Source: JBGTFE01 sp049799955
GTDB lineage: Bacteria; Acidobacteriota; Blastocatellia; Pyrinomonadales; Pyrinomonadaceae
DNA length: 64,000 bases
Direction of reading: 5' to 3'
NCBI GenBank assembly: GCA_049799955.1
Contig: JBARIW010000084.1
Span: 53,886 to 117,885, forward strand
Shown here: positions 1-8,400 of the stretch, one piece after another
Layout of the letters: the number at the start of each line of letters is the position of its first letter
Position numbering within the stretch: position 1 is the first letter of the stretch
The notes under the pieces: model-generated
Databases searched by the model: none
Told to the model about the DNA's origin: nothing
What the model saw: the letters and a program-made list of their open reading frames with translations, nothing else
Translations under genes and position numbers: made by a program

Positions 1-2
1 CG

Positions 3-587
3 ACTTATTTTTCAAACTTCGAGATGCGCGAAACGCCTGCCGCGACATGGGAGCGTCACTATCCGCCGATGCCTCCGGGCACTCTGACCAAATGGAGTTT
101 GTCGCCCTCTTACGACGCGCTGGCGCGCAATCTCGAACAGCCGCTCTCGCCGTCGGAGAGCAGCGCCATAAAATGGCAGGACGTAGAGGCGGAATCGCCC
201 GGCTTTGTCGTCATTTACCGTTATCGCGAGGCTCCGCATCCGAGAGTCACTTTCGCCAACGACTTCGCAAAGCGGTTGGAGCCGCAGCCGGGCATGAAGG
301 TCGTTTACGCGCGCACCAGTATCGTCTCCGAACGCGACCAGGTCAAGAAACTTTACATCGGCTACAGCGACGATGCGAGCGTATTCTTAAACGGCAAAAT
401 TCTCTATCGCGGGCGTAGCGCTCAGAATTTTCGCGACCCCGGATTCCTCGGAATTGTAAATCCTGAGAATGACGTGATTTATATTCCGCTAAAGAAAGGG
501 CGCAACGAGTTGATGCTTGCCGTGAGCGAACTCGGCGGCGGATGGGGATTCATTTGCCGCTTGACGGACTTAAGCCGGAATCCTTAA
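3..587 (+). CDS. C-terminal part of an unidentified protein with a beta-sandwich-like end (5' truncated by window)
   Basis: The reading frame is open to the left edge of the window with no stop, so this is probably the 3' part of a longer gene; an ATG at 24 exists but has no clear ribosome binding site. The last 100 residues alternate beta-strand-like segments and contain the stretch YSDDASVFLNGKILYRG followed by ENDVIYIPLKKGRNELMLAV, a pattern typical of jelly-roll or galactose-binding-like domains that end secreted hydrolases. I do not recognise the family beyond that. The stop codon directly abuts the ATG of the next gene, which suggests co-transcription with the FGE-like gene. Function unknown. 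Confidence 0.6.
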   Translation, partial: TYFSNFEMRETPAATWERHYPPMPPGTLTKWSLSPSYDALARNLEQPLSPSESSAIKWQDVEAESPGFVVIYRYREAPHPRVTFANDFAKRLEPQPGMKVVYARTSIVSERDQVKKLYIGYSDDASVFLNGKILYRGRSAQNFRDPGFLGIVNPENDVIYIPLKKGRNELMLAVSELGGGWGFICRLTDLSRNP

Positions 588-1496
588 ATGAAAATCTTTT
601 TAACTGGCATCCGTTTGTTTTTTGTCTTTCTGCTTTTGGCGGGAAACGCGAATCTTGTCAGCGGACAGGCGATAAAAAAAATAAAAACGGATAAATCGCG
701 GATGGTTTTAATTCCCGGCGCGACGTTTGAAATGGGAACCGATGCGGCGGACGTTCCGAAATTGCAGGAGATTTTCAAAATTAAACGCGCCGCGATGTTC
801 GCCGACGAAACGCCGCGCCATAAAGTTAAAATCGATTCGTTTTATCTCGACAAATACGAAGTAACAAACGCCGATTTCTCAAACTTTTTGCGTAAAAATC
901 CCGACTGGCGGAAAGACAAAATTCCAGCCGAATTTCACAACGGAAAATATTTGCAGCTTTGGAGCGAAAACAAGTTTCCGAAAGCAATCGAAAAAAATCC
1001 GGTCGTTTTTGTGAGCTGGTATGCGGCAGTCGCTTATTGTCAATCGCAGGGCAAGCGACTGCCGACCGAAGCCGAATGGGAATTCGCTGCGCGCGGCGGT
1101 TTATCAAACAAGGCTTTTCCCTGGGGCGACGAAGCGGCGGACAAAACGCGGGCGAATTTCAGCGCGAGCGAAATCGGCGCGGCAACCGCCGTCGGCAGTT
1201 ATCCGGCAAACGGTTACGGGCTTTTCGACATGGCTGGAAACGTCTGGGAATTTCTGGCGGACGAATGGCAAAAATATCCGTCGAATGTCGAGATTCAGGT
1301 CAATCCGGTCGCGGGCGGCGATTTTTTTCTGAAAGATTCTTTCCGGCAGATTAAAACCAGACGCGTAATTCGCGGCGGCAGCTTCGGCGGAGTTCCGCTT
1401 AATATGCGCGTGGCTTTCCGCGACAGTCATTTGCCCGAAAATGCAGGCGACCACGTCGGTTTTCGCTGCGCTCAAAATGTTTTAGCAACACAGTAA
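588..1496 (+). CDS. Secreted formylglycine-generating-enzyme (FGE/SUMF1)-like protein lacking the catalytic cysteines
   Basis: 302 residues. An N-terminal signal peptide (about residues 1-26, ending near VSGQ) is followed by a full FGE-sulfatase domain: MVLIPGATFEMG, FYLDKYEVTN, NPVVFVSWYAA, GKRLPTEAEWEFAARGG, YGLFDMAGNVWE, RVIRGGSFGG and a terminal HVGFRCA. True FGE oxidises a cysteine of sulfatases and needs two cysteines shortly after the GGSF motif and near the end of the domain. Here GGSF is followed by GG, and no cysteine pair is present in that region. It is therefore probably a non-catalytic, ligand-binding or structural member of this large family, acting outside the cytoplasm. The start ATG touches the stop of the preceding gene with no Shine-Dalgarno, suggesting translational coupling. 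Confidence 0.88.
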   Translation: MKIFLTGIRLFFVFLLLAGNANLVSGQAIKKIKTDKSRMVLIPGATFEMGTDAADVPKLQEIFKIKRAAMFADETPRHKVKIDSFYLDKYEVTNADFSNFLRKNPDWRKDKIPAEFHNGKYLQLWSENKFPKAIEKNPVVFVSWYAAVAYCQSQGKRLPTEAEWEFAARGGLSNKAFPWGDEAADKTRANFSASEIGAATAVGSYPANGYGLFDMAGNVWEFLADEWQKYPSNVEIQVNPVAGGDFFLKDSFRQIKTRRVIRGGSFGGVPLNMRVAFRDSHLPENAGDHVGFRCAQNVLATQ

Positions 1497-1529
1497 AAAG
1501 TTTTTTTAATTATTGATGGGAGGTCTGAA

Positions 1530-3344
1530 ATGAAAAATATATTATTTGTCCTGATTCTAATTTTATTCAGTTTTACAGCAATTTCAGCGCAGACCGTCGC
1601 TTTTACAGGCGTCAATGTCATTCCGATGGACAAGGAACGCGTTTTGGAAAATCAGACGGTTCTGGTGCGCGACGGCTTTATCGTCGAAGTCGGCAAAAAG
1701 GTGAAAATTCCGGCGGGCGCGCAAATTGTTGATGCGAAAGGAAAATACCTGATTCCCGGACTCGTCGATATGCACACGCACATGCTTTCGGACGACGACA
1801 CGTATCCCGATTCGATTGCCGAAGATGAATTGAAAGTTATGGTTGCCAACGGCGTTACGACGATTCGTTTTATGATTGGCACGCCGGAACAGCTTATTTT
1901 AAGGGCGAAATCGGCGAATGGCGAAATTATCGCGCCGACGATTTACAGCGCAAGCCCGCATCTGACGGGACGCGAGCAGGGAAATGATTTCGTCGTCAAC
2001 ACGGCGGAAGAAGCGCGCGAAGCCGTTCGTAAATCTAAACAAGCCGGTTACGATTTCATTAAAGTTACGACTTTTATAAAGGCGGAAGTTTACGAAGCCG
2101 CCGTTGACGAAGCCGCAAAGCAGAATATTCGCGTCATCGGACACGCCGACAGCCGTTTTGTCGGTCTGGACAGAGCGCTCAAAGCGCGACAGCAAATCGA
2201 GCATCTCGACGGTTATCTCGAAGCCGTTCTGGCGGACAATGCGCCGATGAAAGGCTCGGTTTCCGACCTTTACATCTACGACCCGAAAAACTGGGACAGC
2301 ATCCAATATGTTGACGAAAAGAAAATCGCTGAAATCGCGCGGGCGACCGTAGCGTCAAATCCGTTTTCCGACCCGACGCAGCATTTTATGAAAAACACTT
2401 TCGGTCTGCCGCGCAGCGAAGAATCGATAAAAGCGCAGCCGGATTTTCGTTTTTATCCCAAAGCCGTACAGGAACAGTGGTTTAATTTTTACAGGCGCAA
2501 CCGCTTTATCAATCAGGTTTCCTACGAAAAACGCGCGCGCTGGATTGAAATCCGCAACAAAATCATCAAGGCGATTTACGACGCGGGCGGAAAGATTATG
2601 ACCGGCTCGGACACGCCCGAATTCCTCTGGCTTTACGGCTTTACGATGCACCGCGAAATGAAGGCTTTGCAGGACGCCGGACTTTCGAATTACGCGGTTC
2701 TCGAAGCGGCGACAAAAAATCCTTCGGAATATCTTGGAACTTCGGGCAAGGTCGGAACAATCGAAAAAGGAAAACGCGCCGATTTGGTTTTGCTCGACGC
2801 AAATCCGCTTGAAAATATCTCGAACACCGAAAAACGCTCCGGCGTGATGCTCAAAGGAAAATATTACACGCAAGCCGAGATGAACAAATGGCTCGACGAA
2901 GCGGCGTCGCGCATTTCAGGCTCTTATATCGAAAAATTGACGCCGCAGCAGGAAGCGGCGGCGGTTGCCGACAAGCTTTTTGAAGCGATGCGCGCAAAAA
3001 ATGCCGATGCGATTCGCGGTTTATTTACAGCCGAAGGTCAGCTTGTCGCTATCGACAAGCCGCGCAGCGGTCAGGGAATTTCGACCAGACGCGTTTTGGC
3101 GGCGGACGCTTTTGCCAAAATGATTTCGGAAGCGAAGGGAGAATTTATCGAGAAAATGCCCGAAAAAGATGTAAAAATCAGCGGCGATTTCGCGCTCGTT
3201 TCCGGTCGCTACACGTTTTATGTCGGCGAGAAATTCTCGCACTGCGGCGTGAATTCTTTTCAAATGGTAAAAACCGAAAACGGCTGGCGCATTGCCAACG
3301 CCGCTTCGACGCTCGAATTTGACTGCGCGGAGGCGAAGAAATAA
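1530..3344 (+). CDS. Secreted amidohydrolase with a C-terminal SnoaL/NTF2-like domain
   Basis: 604 residues with a signal peptide (residues 1-20, AISAQ) and a good ribosome binding site (GGGAGG) before the ATG. The amidohydrolase/imidazolonepropionase-like domain shows the metal ligands H82 and H84 (DMHTHM), the bridging-lysine candidate K178, H205 (IGHAD), H225 and D361 (GSDTPE), so it looks catalytically complete. Such secreted members hydrolyse cyclic imides, dipeptides or similar amides; the substrate cannot be read from sequence. Residues about 480-604 form a second domain resembling SnoaL/DUF4440 (small cone-shaped fold), joined after the usual amidohydrolase end. It is followed by an esterase-TPR gene on the same strand 21 nt downstream, so the two are probably one operon. 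Confidence 0.85.
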   Translation: MKNILFVLILILFSFTAISAQTVAFTGVNVIPMDKERVLENQTVLVRDGFIVEVGKKVKIPAGAQIVDAKGKYLIPGLVDMHTHMLSDDDTYPDSIAEDELKVMVANGVTTIRFMIGTPEQLILRAKSANGEIIAPTIYSASPHLTGREQGNDFVVNTAEEAREAVRKSKQAGYDFIKVTTFIKAEVYEAAVDEAAKQNIRVIGHADSRFVGLDRALKARQQIEHLDGYLEAVLADNAPMKGSVSDLYIYDPKNWDSIQYVDEKKIAEIARATVASNPFSDPTQHFMKNTFGLPRSEESIKAQPDFRFYPKAVQEQWFNFYRRNRFINQVSYEKRARWIEIRNKIIKAIYDAGGKIMTGSDTPEFLWLYGFTMHREMKALQDAGLSNYAVLEAATKNPSEYLGTSGKVGTIEKGKRADLVLLDANPLENISNTEKRSGVMLKGKYYTQAEMNKWLDEAASRISGSYIEKLTPQQEAAAVADKLFEAMRAKNADAIRGLFTAEGQLVAIDKPRSGQGISTRRVLAADAFAKMISEAKGEFIEKMPEKDVKISGDFALVSGRYTFYVGEKFSHCGVNSFQMVKTENGWRIANAASTLEFDCAEAKK

Positions 3345-3365
3345 AAAAAATGGAGGTTTAGAGTT

Positions 3366-4796
3366 ATGTTTCGGAATAAATTCGCAATTTTATTAATTTT
3401 AATTTTACCGGCAATAAATTTATACGCTCAAAACGGCGGGCGTTCGCAGCTCGACGGAACTCTTTACGGCGTGGTTTACGACGTTCCGGGGACGAAAGAT
3501 GTCAAACTCAAGGCGGACGTTCCTTATTTGAAAGATACGAAAGGGACGCTGGCGATTGACATTTATACGCCGCCAAATTTGAAATCGGGCGAAAAGCTTC
3601 CCGCCGTCATTTTTCTAAACGCCATCGGCGACCGACCGGACGACAAGGTAAAAAGCTGGGGAATTTACAAATCTTACCCGCGTCTGGTTGCCGCGCACGG
3701 GATAATCGGGATTTCGATGGACGCCGACGGCGAAAGGATTCAGGAAAGCCTGCGCGCGCTGTTTGATTTTATTGCCGGAGAAGGCGACAAATACGGCATC
3801 GACGCGACGCGTCTCGGCGTTTACGCGGCTTCGGCAAACGTTACGCAGTCGGCGATTTTTCTGATGAATGAAAACGCGCCGAAAGGAATCAAGGCGGCTG
3901 TTTTGTATTACGGCGGCGCGCCCGAAGGCAGATTTCGCAAAGATTTGCCCGTTTTATTTGTCATGGCTGAAGGCGATATGCCGCGTCTCGGCGCGTCGAT
4001 TCCGGCGCTCTGGCAGAGAATCGCCGAAAATAATGCGCCGTGGACGTTGATGATGGCGAGCAATCAGCCGCACGCTTTCGACGCTTTTTCCGACACGGAC
4101 GAAGCGCGCCGGATTATTCAGCAGACAATCGCGTTCTGGAAATCGAATCTCGAACCCGTTCCGCAGCCGACCTGGAAACCTTCGCTGGCGCGTGAAGTAG
4201 TTGCCGCGACCTACGGCGGCAATCTGCAAAAATCGGCTGATTTACTTTCCAGATGGATTGCCGAAAACCCAAAAGACGCAGCGGCTTACCAGCAATACGG
4301 GCGCGTCTTGTCGCAGCTTCAGCGGGTTGACGAAGCAAATGCGGCATACGAAAAAGCGCTCGCGCTCGGCGGCACGGACGCGGGAATTTATCTCGGTCTC
4401 GGTCAAATCCGAAATCAGCAGAAGCGTTATGAAGAAGCGGCGAGTTATTTAAGCAAAGCCACCGAACTCGGCGCGCGAAGCAGTCTTATTTACGGGCAGT
4501 TGGGTTATATCCAATTAACTCTTAATCGCAACGATGAAGCGATTAAAAGTTATGAAAAAGCGTTTGAAGCCGGAATTCCGCCGGGCGCGAACACGCGCGG
4601 CTTGGCGTATTACAATCTGGCTATCGGCTATTTTCGCGTCAAACAAAACGACAAAGGCTTCGAGATGCTCAACAAAGCCGTTGACGAAGGATTTAACCGC
4701 CGCGCAACGTATGAAGACGACACGGATTTTGCGCCGGTTCGCACGGATGCGCGTTTTCAAAAACTTTTGGAGAGATTGCCGAAAAGTTCAGGCTAA
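3366..4796 (+). CDS. Secreted alpha/beta-hydrolase (dienelactone-hydrolase-like) with C-terminal TPR repeats
   Basis: 476 residues with a signal peptide (about 1-21, LYAQ) and a GGAGG ribosome binding site upstream. Residues about 60-265 resemble an alpha/beta hydrolase. The nucleophile region reads YAASAN with Ser156, so the usual G-x-S-x-G is degenerate (alanine and asparagine in place of the glycines). Asp204 and His236 (NQPHAFD) are in the right order for a triad. Residues about 285-455 are tetratricopeptide repeats, including AAYQQYGRVLSQLQRVDEAN and IYLGLGQIRNQQKRYEEAAS. TPRs bind other proteins or peptides, so this is probably an extracytoplasmic hydrolase-like protein with a partner. 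Activity is uncertain because of the altered elbow. Confidence 0.75.
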   Translation: MFRNKFAILLILILPAINLYAQNGGRSQLDGTLYGVVYDVPGTKDVKLKADVPYLKDTKGTLAIDIYTPPNLKSGEKLPAVIFLNAIGDRPDDKVKSWGIYKSYPRLVAAHGIIGISMDADGERIQESLRALFDFIAGEGDKYGIDATRLGVYAASANVTQSAIFLMNENAPKGIKAAVLYYGGAPEGRFRKDLPVLFVMAEGDMPRLGASIPALWQRIAENNAPWTLMMASNQPHAFDAFSDTDEARRIIQQTIAFWKSNLEPVPQPTWKPSLAREVVAATYGGNLQKSADLLSRWIAENPKDAAAYQQYGRVLSQLQRVDEANAAYEKALALGGTDAGIYLGLGQIRNQQKRYEEAASYLSKATELGARSSLIYGQLGYIQLTLNRNDEAIKSYEKAFEAGIPPGANTRGLAYYNLAIGYFRVKQNDKGFEMLNKAVDEGFNRRATYEDDTDFAPVRTDARFQKLLERLPKSSG

Positions 4797-4805
4797 ATGA
4801 AAGGA

Positions 4806-4891
4806 GATTTTACCGCAGAGACGCGGAAGATTCGCAGAGAAAATCTCGGCGAATCTCTGCGTAAACTCTCTCTCGTCTCTGCGGTGAAATC
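4806..4891. repeat. Tandem-unit hairpin, GCAGAGA type
   Basis: The ends 4806-4823 (GATTTTACCGCAGAGACG) and 4874-4891 are complementary at 17 of 18 positions. An inner stem around 4827-4854 repeats the GCAGAGA unit and pairs again. It starts 10 nt after one stop codon and ends 7 nt before the next ATG, leaving no Shine-Dalgarno for that gene. It is one of a set of such elements in this window. Confidence 0.85.
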
Positions 4892-4898
4892 TTAAATT

Positions 4899-6089
4899 AT
4901 GAAAATTCGATTGACAAAAATTTTACCGGTTATTTTTATTTTACTGCTCATCGTTTCGACGGCGTTTGCACAAAAAACCGACACGAACGCTTTACGCCAA
5001 AAACTTCAGGCAAGCCTAGACGAATGGCATAAAAGCGCCAAATTTGCGGGCGCGACCGTCGGCGTTGTTCTGGAAGACGGAACTTCGTTCGGGCTGGCGA
5101 CCGGATTTTCCGATTTGGAGACGAAAACGCCGATGAAGCCGAACGACATTCTGCTGGCGGGAAGCGTCGGGAAAACTTATGTCGCGGCGGTCGCTTTGCA
5201 GCTCGTTAAAGAAGGAAAAATCAATCTCGACGCTCCGATAGAAAAATATCTCGGACAGGAAAAATGGTTTTCGCGCCTGCCGAACGCGAAAGACATCACC
5301 GTTCGCCAGTTGATGAATCACACGAGCGGGCTTGTCAGGTACGAATTTAAAGACCAGTTTACGAAAGATTTGACCGCAAACGCGGATAAAGTCTGGCGAC
5401 CGGAAGAGCTTATCGCGTATATTCTGGACGAAAAAGCGCCGTTCGAAGCGGGCAAAGGCTGGGATTATTCGGACACGAATTACATAGTTCTCGGAATGAT
5501 TATCGAAAAAGTTACCGGCAAAAAATATTACGATTTGGCGCGAAGTCGCGTTTTAAAACCTTTGAAACTGCAAAACACTTTTCCGCAGGACAGCCGCGCG
5601 ATAAAAGGTCTTGTGCAGGGCTACGCGGGTGCGGAAAATCCTTTCGGCGGGAAAGACAAAGTTCTGGAAAACGGGAAATTTATCATCAATCCGCAGTTTG
5701 AATGGACGGGCGGCGGAATGGCGACGACGAGCGAGGATTTAGCGCGCTGGGCAAAATTTATGTACGAAGGAAAAGCTTTCGACGCGACGCTTCTGCCGCA
5801 AATGCTCGAAGGCGTTTCCGCGCCGATGCTCGGGCGAGACGCAAAATACGGCTTGGGCGTGATAATTCGCCCGACCCGCGCCGGTTTATCTTACGGGCAC
5901 AGCGGATTTTTTCCCGGTTATATGACCGAGATGATGTATTTTCCCGAACATAAAATCGCCGTCGCCGTTCAGGTAAATACGAGCGTTTTTCAAAATCTCG
6001 GCAAGCCGCTCGGCAGAGTTCTGGTCGAGACGTATGAAACCATAACCGGAAAACAGCCGCCGCAAACGACGCCGGTGAAAGGGAATTAG
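4899..6089 (+). CDS. Secreted beta-lactamase-fold serine hydrolase (class C-like, probably an esterase or peptidase)
   Basis: 396 residues with a signal peptide ending near AFAQ. It has the three signatures of the serine beta-lactamase/DD-peptidase fold: S-x-x-K in LAGSVGKTY, a Y-S-D motif in GWDYSDTNY (in place of Y-x-N), and HSG in YGHSGFFPGY (in place of KTG). The HSG form and general sequence are typical of the broad Beta-lactamase family of esterases and D-aminopeptidases rather than true AmpC enzymes, so antibiotic resistance should not be assumed. It acts in the periplasm or outside. The start ATG lies directly after a palindromic repeat and has no clear ribosome binding site. Confidence 0.87.
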   Translation: MKIRLTKILPVIFILLLIVSTAFAQKTDTNALRQKLQASLDEWHKSAKFAGATVGVVLEDGTSFGLATGFSDLETKTPMKPNDILLAGSVGKTYVAAVALQLVKEGKINLDAPIEKYLGQEKWFSRLPNAKDITVRQLMNHTSGLVRYEFKDQFTKDLTANADKVWRPEELIAYILDEKAPFEAGKGWDYSDTNYIVLGMIIEKVTGKKYYDLARSRVLKPLKLQNTFPQDSRAIKGLVQGYAGAENPFGGKDKVLENGKFIINPQFEWTGGGMATTSEDLARWAKFMYEGKAFDATLLPQMLEGVSAPMLGRDAKYGLGVIIRPTRAGLSYGHSGFFPGYMTEMMYFPEHKIAVAVQVNTSVFQNLGKPLGRVLVETYETITGKQPPQTTPVKGN

Positions 6090-6099
6090 AAGGACGAAA

Positions 6100-6213
6100 A
6101 TGAAAAAAATATGTTTCGGATTAATCTTAGCTTTTTTATTCGTTCAAACAATCTTTGCCCAGAGCATTACAAAACAGTCTTACGAGAAAGCGCGTGAAGT
6201 TCTGGGCAAATAA
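6100..6213 (+). pseudogene. 37-residue signal-peptide-only ORF, probable truncated gene remnant
   Basis: An AAGGA ribosome binding site stands 6 nt before an ATG that opens a 37-residue frame. The first 21 residues (MKKICFGLILAFLFVQTIFAQ) are a textbook signal peptide with a cleavage site. Only 16 residues follow (SITKQSYEKAREVLGK) before a TAA, and a large palindromic repeat begins 14 nt later. An intact translation start and export signal with almost no mature protein suggests the front end of a secreted protein whose rest was lost, perhaps in the event that placed the repeat. The alternative is a genuine 16-residue secreted peptide. I cannot name the parent family. Confidence 0.5.
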
Positions 6214-6226
6214 GAAGTAAAGGGAA

Positions 6227-6373
6227 ATTTCATCACAGAGAACACAGAGAAGAATTAACAGGGATAACAGGATGAAAAGGATAAATCAAAAATAAATCCC
6301 TGTCTATCCTGACATCCTCGGTTAATTCATTCTTAAAAATCTCTGTGCTCTTCGGTGTTCTCTGTGGTGAAAT
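6227..6373. repeat. Long tandem-unit hairpin, CACAGAGAA type (about 147 nt)
   Basis: The left arm starts ATTTCATCACAGAGAACAC and the right arm ends GTTCTCTGTGGTGAAAT, pairing over the outer 30 or so nt; CACAGAGAA occurs twice in tandem. A second inner pairing joins AACAGGGATAACAGGAT with the CCTGTCTATCCTGACATCC region. It lies between convergent genes, 14 nt from one stop and 4 nt from the M28 peptidase stop, and may serve as a two-way terminator. Confidence 0.85.
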
Positions 6374-6377
6374 CGTC

Positions 6378-8045
6378 TTATTTTTCCTCAGGAATTTCTT
6401 TCGTGTTTCCGCGTTCTAATTTGGCAAAGCGCGAAGTTGAAAGCCATTCGGGCATCTTGTCCATTTCGGAAATGCGCCAGCCCATAATTCCCATCACTTC
6501 CGCGACGGTTTCCGCGCCTTCCCACGCCCAATCCGGTTTTATGGTATCGCCCGGATTGTGATAATCGGTTTTTTCCCATTCCTTGCTGCGGTCAATCCAC
6601 TTTTGTGCGTCTCCGGCAGGCGCGCCGAGAAGCATCAGCGCCGGAACGCCGCGTTCGACAAACGAATAATGGTCGGAGCGGTAAAAGATTTTCTCGTCGG
6701 GCATCGGGTCGGCAATGACTTTGATGCCGAAAATATTTGACACATCGCTGAGCATCGCTCCGAGGCTCGAATGTTCCGCGCCGAAGCCGACAAAGGTTTT
6801 CACAGGCGCGTAAATTTCCGTGCCGATGCCGTCGAGATTCAAATTCGCGGCAACTTTCTTAATGTCCCAAGTCGGTTTTTTCGCCCAGTATTTCGAGCCG
6901 TAAAGCCCGTATTCTTCGCCCGTAACGGCGAGAAAAACCATCGAGCGTTTCGGTTTCATTTTTGAATAAGCTTCGGCGACCGAAAGCATTTCCGCCACGC
7001 CGAGCGCATTGTCAGCCGCGCCCGGATAAATCTTGCCGTTTTCCACGCCGTAAGCGTCGTAATGCGCCGAAAACAAAACCGCTTCCGATTTTAAGGTCGG
7101 GTCAGAGCCTTCGATATAACCGGCGACATTTGAAGAAGTGCCTTTCGTCAGCTTGTATTTGGCGACGATTTTGGCTTTTTGATTCAGCTTAATCGGTTTG
7201 AATGAAGTGTTTTCAGCCTGTGCCAGCGCGTCTTTCAAGGTAACGCCGGATTTTGCGAAAAGCTTTTCGGCGGCTTTTGAGCCGACATAAATAATCGGCG
7301 GAACTTCTGCCGGATAACCTTTTTCGTCAGGCATCATAATTTGCCGTCTGCCCATATATTGGATTGATTCGTCGGGCGAATGTTCCTCGCGCCCGTGCCC
7401 GATAAAGACAATCGCCGCAGCGCCTTTCATCATCACGCCCTGAACAAAGACCTGACCGGCTTTTTGCGCGTCCCAAGCTTTTTTCGGAATGCTCGCGGGC
7501 GGACCTTCGAGCATCACGACGACTTTGCCGCTGACATCGACTCCGGCGAGGTCGTCGCGTTTAATCGACTGCGCCTGAATGCCGTAAGCGACAAAAACCA
7601 TTTCGCCGCCGGTATCTTTGTTGCCGTTGTTCATCGGAACAAAAGCGAAATCCGTTCCGTGAGCGAGACTTTCTTCGCCGACTTTGAATGTGGTTTCGGC
7701 GGTTGTCGCGCTTTCTTTAAAATCGATTTTTTGCAGATAGCTGCCTTTATCGCCGAGCGGTTTCAAACCCAGTTTTTGAAAACGGTCGGCAATCCAGTTT
7801 GCCGCTTTATCGCCGCCGGGCTGCATCGTGCCTCGTCCCTGCATATCTTCAGCCGAAAGCGCGGCGGTAGCTTCTTTAATCGTCGGAATAGTGATTTTTT
7901 CGGCGATTTCCTTTTCGGTCGCCGAAAGCGAACCGGCGGCAGGCGCGACAGTTTGCGCGAAAACCTGTCCGAAAAGAAAAATTGCCAGCATCAGCGCCGA
8001 CAGGCTCTTTTGCCATCGCGCCGTTTTACCAGATTGATATTTCAT
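6378..8045 (-). CDS. Secreted M28-family zinc aminopeptidase with PA domain
   Basis: 555 residues. A signal peptide ends near GQVFAQ (residue 31). A protease-associated (PA) domain lies at about residues 125-265, inserted before the catalytic part. All zinc and catalytic residues of the M28 family are visible: H328 (FSAHYDAYG), D345 (AADNALG), E377/E378 (TGEEYGLYG), D405 (NLDGIGTE) and H459 (SDHYSF). M28 enzymes remove N-terminal amino acids from peptides outside the cell, using two zinc ions. The gene is convergent with the upstream plus-strand run, and a palindromic repeat separates them. The next gene upstream on the same strand is a small Pro-rich protein behind its own terminator. Confidence 0.92.
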   Translation of the reverse strand: MKYQSGKTARWQKSLSALMLAIFLFGQVFAQTVAPAAGSLSATEKEIAEKITIPTIKEATAALSAEDMQGRGTMQPGGDKAANWIADRFQKLGLKPLGDKGSYLQKIDFKESATTAETTFKVGEESLAHGTDFAFVPMNNGNKDTGGEMVFVAYGIQAQSIKRDDLAGVDVSGKVVVMLEGPPASIPKKAWDAQKAGQVFVQGVMMKGAAAIVFIGHGREEHSPDESIQYMGRRQIMMPDEKGYPAEVPPIIYVGSKAAEKLFAKSGVTLKDALAQAENTSFKPIKLNQKAKIVAKYKLTKGTSSNVAGYIEGSDPTLKSEAVLFSAHYDAYGVENGKIYPGAADNALGVAEMLSVAEAYSKMKPKRSMVFLAVTGEEYGLYGSKYWAKKPTWDIKKVAANLNLDGIGTEIYAPVKTFVGFGAEHSSLGAMLSDVSNIFGIKVIADPMPDEKIFYRSDHYSFVERGVPALMLLGAPAGDAQKWIDRSKEWEKTDYHNPGDTIKPDWAWEGAETVAEVMGIMGWRISEMDKMPEWLSTSRFAKLERGNTKEIPEEK

Positions 8046-8128
8046 TATTACTTTTACCCTTTATTTATATAAGTTTATTAACTTTGCAGTTTGATTATAG
8101 ATTCATTTAAAGGGCATTTAGTTGTCAA

Positions 8129-8169
8129 ATGAAAAAGCTTTTCTTAACGGGTAAGAAAAGCTTTTTCAT
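8129..8169 (-). terminator. Perfect 18-bp hairpin, probable intrinsic terminator
   Basis: Arms 8129-8146 (ATGAAAAAGCTTTTCTTA) and 8152-8169 are perfect inverse complements around a 5-nt loop. The stem carries an A/T run on each side, so it could stop transcription both ways. It lies 16 nt past the stop of the small minus-strand gene at 8186-8377. Confidence 0.75.
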
Positions 8170-8185
8170 CTAATTTTTGTAAATT

Positions 8186-8377
8186 CTAAAACACCACGTC
8201 CGGCGGCAAATCGGGAATCGGCTCGGGCGGCGTCGGAAATGGTTCGGGTTCGTTAATCGGGTCGCTGACCGGATACGGGTCGGGAACGTTCGGTTCGGGC
8301 GCCGACGGCTGGTCAGGTTCTTTAAATGGATTATCCGGTTCTTCAGTCTGCATATTCGTTTCGTTAAATTCTTTCAT
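8186..8377 (-). CDS. Small acidic proline-rich protein (63 aa)
   Basis: 63 residues, preceded by a strong ribosome binding site (AAGGAG, 6 nt before ATG). The sequence is dominated by Pro, Glu and Asp in a loose P-[EDN]-P pattern (EPDQPSAPEPNVPDPYP, NEPEPFPTPPEPIPDLPPD). There is no signal peptide or membrane segment and no cysteine. It is likely disordered. I do not recognise a family. It lies 23 nt downstream of the sugar dehydrogenase gene on the same strand and may be its operon partner, with a perfect hairpin terminator after it. Confidence 0.65.
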   Translation of the reverse strand: MKEFNETNMQTEEPDNPFKEPDQPSAPEPNVPDPYPVSDPINEPEPFPTPPEPIPDLPPDVVF

Positions 8378-8400
8378 GATTTTCTCCTTTTATTCATTTC

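Noticed and set aside
4899..6089. AmpC beta-lactamase conferring drug resistance
   Set aside because: The third motif is HSG and the second is YSD; this is the broad serine-hydrolase family, and no resistance can be inferred.
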